A stretch of DNA of 64,000 nt from Trichomonas vaginalis G3 (taxonomy: Eukaryota; Parabasalia; Trichomonadida; Trichomonadidae), in the NCBI RefSeq assembly GCF_026262505.1, contig NW_026529259.1, forward strand, positions 1 through 64,000, given 5' to 3'. The notes under the pieces were generated by a model. That model made no database searches, was not told the DNA's origin, and saw nothing but the letters and a program-made list of their open reading frames with translations. Made by a program: the position numbers and the translations under genes. Positions within the stretch are counted from its first letter, which is position 1. Every line of letters starts with the position of its first letter. Below are positions 59,602 to 64,000 of this stretch, piece after piece.

Positions 59602-61242
59602 TTAAACATTTCTATTCATCAATATTTCATCATATGAACTTCTATACTGTGGTGGTGTACCTGTTGGATGATATTTCAAACCTTCATCCGGTGTCCATGT
59701 CCAATACGTAGTCCTAGTAAACCAAACCTGAGGAGGATTTGTCACTTTTGAACAGTAAGTGTCATTTTCACCTTGAATGATTGGATAAGCTTTCACTTGT
59801 ACTGTAACTTGTGAGTTGAAAGTTTCTAATCCATCAAAGAATATACCCGCTCCATCACGTTGAACTGGAATAGTGCATAAGAATGAAGTTTGGTCTTTCC
59901 ATGTTCTAGCTAATGGTGCGCCATTATCATCATTCAGTGGTCTAGTTAATGAGTCCTCGTATTCTTCTGTGCATTCATTCACTCCATCTAAATCAGAAGC
60001 TTGAAGCATACGTGTAAAGAATATGTCACCCACTGTGGTCATCGCTTGATCGGGGAAGTTTCTGGAATCTATAGTGACCTGAAGACCTCGAAGCATTGGA
60101 TTTTCTAAAACCGTTCTTTGCATTGCATTCTTCGGAAATGTTAACACAACATCTGTAACATTATGAAGAGCGTATGAGAAATCTGAGCTGATACCTTCAG
60201 GAGTGATGCAACCTCCATTTAGTGAACGAACGTCAATATGTTGAGCTGGAATCATGAATGGATCTTCCTTACTGAATAAACGTGGTATTGCTTTAACTGA
60301 TTCTTCAATTAAACCGTATCCTGGTGTAATGCATTTATCCTCTAAAACTTCCATCTTTGTGCATGAAATAATAACGTCATCAACTGTTGCGTCAGCAGAT
60401 GTAGCGGCTAAGCTTGTAATTAATTTGGTAGGAAGTCCAATTTGTTGGAATTTGCGATCATATTTATAAACATGATTCATAATCTTTTCATAATTTTCAT
60501 CAGTTATCTTTCATAAACGTAATTTTGTAAATCAGCAACTCTTAACGGGTCAACCTGACAAAATACTAAAGTATTCCCTGAAAACATAATATTTAAGAAT
60601 GATATCACCAAATGATTTAGGATAATCATCGAACGCCTGAAATGCTAACAAATCATTTACCGGAATAATCATATCAAAAGTGATATCAACTTCTTTATTT
60701 GCGTTCTTGAAAACTTCTGAAGGGTCAATATATTTACCACATACTGAGTTATCATATTTTTGAACATTATTATATAACGAATGAACAAACTTTTTAACTT
60801 TCCTTTCTGATTTTGGTTTATATGTTGCAAATGCAAAAGATTCACGGGCGCAATCCATCTGAAGATAACCGGCATCACCTCTTTCGGTTTCTACTTCTAA
60901 TTGTTTAAAGCTTTGATTTGATGATTTGTAACCAACGAATAAACGCATGCATTTAAAAGCGGCATCACATGTGAAAGCTTTATTTGAAACTAGAGTTGCT
61001 TTAACTTTGCGTTTAATATATGTGTCACCTAATTGGTTCACATCATGAGCCGGATTTGTAATTCTTAAATGAGTTTGTTTATCATCAAAATATGGAGCAT
61101 CAGAGTCATAGCATGAACTTTCAAGTTCTCTATAATATCTTCTACCGTCATTCTTTGCGAATATTTCATTTATCTTTTCAAATGAATGAAACACATTTCC
61201 ATTAATTGGTTTAGTGTTTGGCACCAAATAGTTAGTCGTCAT
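59602..61242 (-). pseudogene. Major capsid protein (double jelly-roll type), one disrupted join
   Basis: 60550-61242 (230 codons, MTTNYLVPNTKPINGNVFHS) and 59602-60480 (292 codons) form one protein of about 545 residues. The joining stretch 60480-60560 carries LVFCQVDPLRVADLQNYVYE in another frame. Beta-rich with features of hexon-like capsid proteins; same order (capsid beside ATPase) as in other Mavericks. Two small indels break it. Diverged from the element 2 capsid protein. Confidence 0.7.
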
Positions 61243-61311
61243 TTATTATTAAATAAAAAATCAAAATTAAAAGATGAAAATGAATTTTTAATTTTAATGA
61301 AATAATCAACT

Positions 61312-61526
61312 ATGGCTGCAGGTATATTTAAGAAACTGTGGGATAAAGTAAAAAGAGGAGCGCATAAAGTTTGGGAAACAATGAAGAAGGGAGCAAATTG
61401 GATATTTAAGAATAAAGAAGCAATTAGTGACGTTGCTGAATCAATAACACCAAAAGCTGCCCAATAAGAGAAATATTAAATAAAGGAGAAAAAGTTTATC
61501 AAAGACTTCAACCGATACTAAGATAA
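61312..61526 (+). pseudogene. Small amphipathic protein (~71 aa), frameshifted near the end
   Basis: MAAGIFKKLWDKVKRGAHKV is an amphipathic basic helix. Open for 51 codons, then a one-base slip near 61460 and a short helical end (LNKGEKVYQRLQPILR) to 61526. The C-terminal end has a homologue at the edge of the window in element 4. Character resembles membrane-active minor capsid proteins. Confidence 0.55.
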
Positions 61527-61545
61527 AAATAATATTTTTTTTCCA

Positions 61546-61780
61546 CTATCTACCTCCTATTTTATTAAGTATTCCTTCAGCAATTCCACCAACTGCGTTA
61601 CCTGCTTGTGCTCCATCGCCGGATTACCTGCTTTAGTACCTAATACTCCACCTATGATAGTTCCTGCCGTTTTCGCTACTGGTGCCAAAAAGTTTGCAAC
61701 GGGTTTAATAACCTTTTATAAACCCAACCCGCAGCTTTCTTAATTCCATCCCATAATTTTTTAAAGAATCCTGCCGCCAT
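61546..61780 (-). pseudogene. Gly-rich amphipathic small protein, frameshifted
   Basis: ATG 61780 (MAAGFFKKLWDGIKKAAGWV) shares its first residues with the gene at 61312, then has a Gly/Ala-rich hydrophobic middle (TIIGGVLGTKAG) and ends NKIGGR. At least two indels break it. The copy in element 4 (63708-63943) is broken near the ATG instead. Tail-to-tail with 61312. Confidence 0.55.
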
Positions 61781-61846
61781 TTCTGATTTAATATTAATTA
61801 AAAAATATATTTCATCACTTATATTCTAATTTTTATTTAATGATAA

Positions 61847-62227
61847 ATGAAACCGATTTTAAAAATAAATGAAACAGAGGAGGAAGAAATAAATGAAAGT
61901 GAAAATGTTCAACAAAAAATAAACGTTGTTAAACCAATTACTGAAATAAAAATTTTTTCATCTGTTGAAGAATTTAATGACTATTATGCTAACAATAAAA
62001 AATTATTTGAAGAATTGACAACATGTAAATTGAATAAAATGTTTAAAGTTGATGGATTCAAAATTTCAAAAATAAAAGGAGTGGTTAGTTTGAAATCTAT
62101 TCCTCAATCAAGAATCACCTCATTAATGAAAATAGATGATTTAACAAAAAGAATAGAAATTATTGAAGAGCGAATAAATCAAATTATTGATTTCATAAAT
62201 CATGACTCGTTGAGCCCGGGTCCTTAA
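61847..62227 (+). CDS. Unknown element protein, 126 aa
   Basis: MKPILKINETEEEEINESEN at the start, an alpha/beta middle (SVEEFNDYYANNKKLFEELT, VDGFKISKIKGVVSLKSI) and a helical end. The C-terminal last dozen residues differ from the element 4 copy (63273-63641), because the frame here runs into the neighbouring gene. 4-bp overlap with the convergent 62224-62703. No domain recognised. Confidence 0.65.
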   Translation: MKPILKINETEEEEINESENVQQKINVVKPITEIKIFSSVEEFNDYYANNKKLFEELTTCKLNKMFKVDGFKISKIKGVVSLKSIPQSRITSLMKIDDLTKRIEIIEERINQIIDFINHDSLSPGP

Positions 62228-62703
62228 AGCCCATCACTGAGTTCAAGGTTATATTCATCAAATATTTCATTATTAAATGCAACTTCTGCTAGTTTATTTA
62301 TTTTTTCAATACGATCATTTGAAAGTCTATCGTTTAATTTTTTCTGAAGTTTTTCATTTGCTAGTTCTGAAACTTTATTTGGATGATATTTAAACCCGTT
62401 AAATTCTTTTTCCTCAGTTTTGATCATTAATTTACAAAGAACTTTTGTGGTTGGAATTCGTTTAAACCATTTATCATTAATATTTGTTATAAATTCAATA
62501 TCTGGAATTAATTCCCAAATTTTTGCATTTTCAATTAATTTATTATCAAATGCAAAAGCAATGGGTTTAATATTATGTTTACCTTTATAATATAAACTTT
62601 CTACATAATCATCGAAATAAACATCTACTTGTTTAATATTTTCAAGAATTGGTGAAAGAACATCCATTAATTGATTGATGGTTACGAATCTTGATCCACT
62701 CAT
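62224..62703 (-). CDS. Unknown element protein, 159 aa
   Basis: Intact, ATG 62703 (MSGSRFVTINQLMDVLSPIL). Alpha/beta, with YFDDYVESLYYKGKHNIKPI and a Lys/Leu/Asn-rich helical C-terminus. Last gene before the right end. Absent from element 4, where the end repeat is followed directly by the counterpart of 61847. Function unknown. Confidence 0.62.
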   Translation of the reverse strand: MSGSRFVTINQLMDVLSPILENIKQVDVYFDDYVESLYYKGKHNIKPIAFAFDNKLIENAKIWELIPDIEFITNINDKWFKRIPTTKVLCKLMIKTEEKEFNGFKYHPNKVSELANEKLQKKLNDRLSNDRIEKINKLAEVAFNNEIFDEYNLELSDGL

Positions 62704-62771
62704 TTTCTTACGAATTAAATAAAAAATAAAAAAAATAAATTTAACTTAGTTTTAATTTTACGTAAGAAGTC

Positions 62772-62931
62772 AATTTTTAAATCTTGATTTATTCAAAAAC
62801 GTAAGAATAAAAACTGTAAGAATCTTACATTTTTTACTTCATATGTTAAAAAAATGATACAAAATCGTTCAATATTGTATGAATTCTTACGTTTACAAAA
62901 AAAGTCACACAACCCGTCCACATATACTACT
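62772..62931 (-). repeat. Right terminal inverted repeat of element 3
   Basis: Reverse complement of 42656-42816 with only single-base differences in T/A runs. Ends CATATACTACT. Confidence 0.92.
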
Positions 62932-62937
62932 TTTGTG
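62932..62937. other. Target site duplication of element 3, right (TTTGTG)
   Basis: Second copy of 42650-42655. Confidence 0.88.
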
Positions 62938-62961
62938 AAGTGAAATTATCTTTCATCTGAA
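62938..62961. other. 24-bp host remnant between elements 3 and 4
   Basis: AAGTGAAATTATCTTTCATC and four more bases. Read on the minus strand it contains TTTCACTT, an Inr-like TCACTT, that would lie about 30 nt before the ATG at 42632 if element 3 were removed. The last six bases (TCTGAA) may be the target duplication of element 4. Confidence 0.6.
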
Positions 62962-63200
62962 AGTAGTATATGTGGAAGGGTTGTGTGACTTTTTTTGTAA
63001 ACGTAAGAATTCATACAATATTGAACGATTTTGTATCATTTTTTTTAACATATGAAGTAAAAAATGTATGATTCTGACGGTTTTGATTCTTACGTTTTTG
63101 AATAAATCAAGATTTAAAAATTTTCAAAATTGTAAGACATTTACACTCAGCCCATACATAACGAAATAAAAGAAGCTATATATAGATGATGTCAGGTTAT
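62962..63200 (+). repeat. Terminal repeat of element 4
   Basis: Matches 42656-42860 of element 3 with scattered substitutions, and then matches the segment near 42947 (AGAAGCTATATATAGATGAT) after an internal deletion. Confidence 0.85.
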
Positions 63201-63272
63201 TCAATAATTAAACATTGTTTAAATCCTGATTGGAATCAATGGAGTCATGAATGAAAAATAAACTTTAAGAAG

Positions 63273-63641
63273 CTAATGATTATTTGAATTTATGAAATCA
63301 ATTATTTGATTCATTCTTTCTTCAATCTCTTCTATTCTTTTTGTTAAATCATCTATTTTCATTAATGAGGTGATTCTTGATTGAGGAATAGATTTCAAAC
63401 TAACCACCCCTTTTATTTTTGAAATTTTGAATCCATCAACTTTAAACATTTTATTCAATTTACATGTTGTCAATTCTTCAAATAATTTTTTATTATTAGC
63501 ATAATAGTCATTAAATTCTTCAACAGATGAAAAAATTTTTATTTCAGTAATTGGTTTAACAACGTTTATTTTTTGTTGAACATTTTCACTTTCATTTATT
63601 TCTTCCTCCTCTGTTTCATTTATTTTTAAAATCGGTTTCAT
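63273..63641 (-). CDS. Unknown element protein, 122 aa (copy of 61847-62227)
   Basis: Same protein as 61847-62227 for the first 108 residues, then RIEEIEERMNQIIDFINSNN, which is probably the natural C-terminus. Intact. Function unknown. Confidence 0.68.
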   Translation of the reverse strand: MKPILKINETEEEEINESENVQQKINVVKPITEIKIFSSVEEFNDYYANNKKLFEELTTCKLNKMFKVDGFKISKIKGVVSLKSIPQSRITSLMKIDDLTKRIEEIEERMNQIIDFINSNNH

Positions 63642-63707
63642 TTATCATTAAATAAAAATTAGAATATAAGTGATGAAATATATTTTTTAATTAATATTAA
63701 ATCAGAA

Positions 63708-63943
63708 ATGCGGCAGGATTCTTTAAAAAATTATGGGATGGAATTAAGAAAGCTGCGGGTTGGGTTTATAAAAAGGTTATTAAACCCGTTGCAAACTTTT
63801 TGGCACCAGTAGCGAAAACGGCAGGAACTATCATAGGTGGAGTATTAGGTACTAAAGCAGGTAATCCGGCGATGGGAGCACAAGCAGGTAACGCAATTGG
63901 TGGAATTGCTGAAGGAATACTTAATAAAATAGGAGGTAGATAG
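63708..63943 (+). pseudogene. Gly-rich amphipathic small protein, frameshifted at the start
   Basis: One base is missing right after the ATG (ATGCGGCAGG against ATGGCGGCAGG in element 3), but the rest is open and reads KKLWDGIKKAAGWVYKKVIK, APVAKTAGTIIGGVLGTKAG and ends NKIGGR. This shows the intact body of the protein that is broken at 61546-61780. Confidence 0.6.
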
Positions 63944-63965
63944 TGGAAAAATAAATATATTATTT

Positions 63966-64000
63966 TTATCTTAGTATCGGTTGAAGTCTTTGATAAACTT
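63966..64000 (-). pseudogene. 3' end of the small amphipathic gene, cut by the window edge
   Basis: The reverse strand reads into the same final codons as 61490-61526 (ending in the TAA at 63966). The gene continues beyond the window. Confidence 0.5.

Larger units (their letters stand above)
42656..62931 (+). mobile_element. Maverick/Polinton element 3, complete (~20.28 kb)
   Basis: Inverted ends begin AGTAGTATATGTGG. Gene order: polymerase N-terminal gene, PolB with HNH, intact integrase, two small genes, iteron-like repeats on both sides of an intact primase-helicase, tail-like fibre, penton-like protein, small proteins, a conserved unknown, packaging ATPase, capsid protein, and amphipathic small proteins. 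Promoters are TTTATTTTTAT followed by ATAAATG. Polymerase, fibre, ATPase and capsid genes are frameshifted, while integrase and primase-helicase are intact. Confidence 0.94.
62962..64000 (-). mobile_element. Maverick element 4, partial, opposite orientation
   Basis: Begins AGTAGTATATGTGG like element 3, followed by the same terminal sequence (GGGTTGTGTGACTTTTTTTG, then CGTAAGAATTCATAC). The following genes are those of the right end of element 3 in reverse order. The rest lies beyond the window. The gene matching 62224-62703 is missing, and instead the end sequence resembles the longer left end of element 3 (to AAAAGAAGCTATATATAGAT). Confidence 0.9.

Noticed and set aside
16160-61242. Adenovirus-like cysteine protease expected in Mavericks
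   Set aside because: No His-Asp/Glu-Gln-Cys pattern of that family was found in any frame I could follow. It may be hidden in frameshifted or unrecognised genes.
1-64000. tRNA or rRNA genes
   Set aside because: No cloverleaf with TTCRA and acceptor pairing, and no conserved rRNA stretch, was noticed by eye. A tRNAscan run would settle it.

Overview
The window is AT-rich nuclear DNA from a parabasalid protist, most likely Trichomonas vaginalis or a close relative. This rests on four observations: stacked Maverick/Polinton-type giant transposons, T. vaginalis-type initiator elements (Inr, consensus TCA+1YW) placed 7 to 20 nt before start codons, intronless genes, and a host receptor-like gene and kinase gene of trichomonad style. 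No database search was possible, so the species is an inference.

Layout. (1) 1-11442 is the right-hand part of Maverick copy 1, a decayed relative of element 2. (2) 11443-14909 is host DNA with an EGF-like membrane protein gene and a protein kinase gene. (3) 14910-40160 is complete Maverick element 2 (about 25.25 kb), with inverted ends and a 5-bp target duplication AGATT. (4) 40161-42655 is host DNA with a degraded coding remnant and a small membrane protein gene. (5) 42656-62931 is complete Maverick element 3 (about 20.28 kb), from a different family, with about 160-bp inverted ends and a 6-bp target duplication TTTGTG. (6) 62932-62961 is host DNA: the second TTTGTG copy plus 24 bp. (7) 62962-64000 is the end of Maverick element 4, same family as element 3, opposite orientation.

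The elements carry a virus-like gene set: family B DNA polymerase, DDE-type integrase, packaging ATPase, major capsid protein, penton-like minor capsid candidates, SF3 helicase (with a primase domain in element 3) and small amphipathic virion-type proteins. I did not recognise the usual cysteine protease. Accessory genes stand out: a D12-class adenine DNA methyltransferase, a KilA-N-type gene, HNH nucleases, and a phage-tail-like fibre with a collar domain in both element 2 and element 3. Element 2 also has a block (about 23.4-27.1 kb) of small genes with host-style promoters and higher GC. Near its right end lies a 250-bp tandem array in which every unit folds into four long hairpins.

Most long genes of copy 1 and element 2, and several of element 3, are broken by single-base frameshifts. 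Copy 1 and element 2 often break at different places in the same gene, which suggests decay after duplication, although uncorrected assembly indels cannot be excluded. Element genes are packed tightly: several divergent pairs are only 17-18 bp apart around a TTTTTA-type motif, and convergent pairs overlap at their stop codons.
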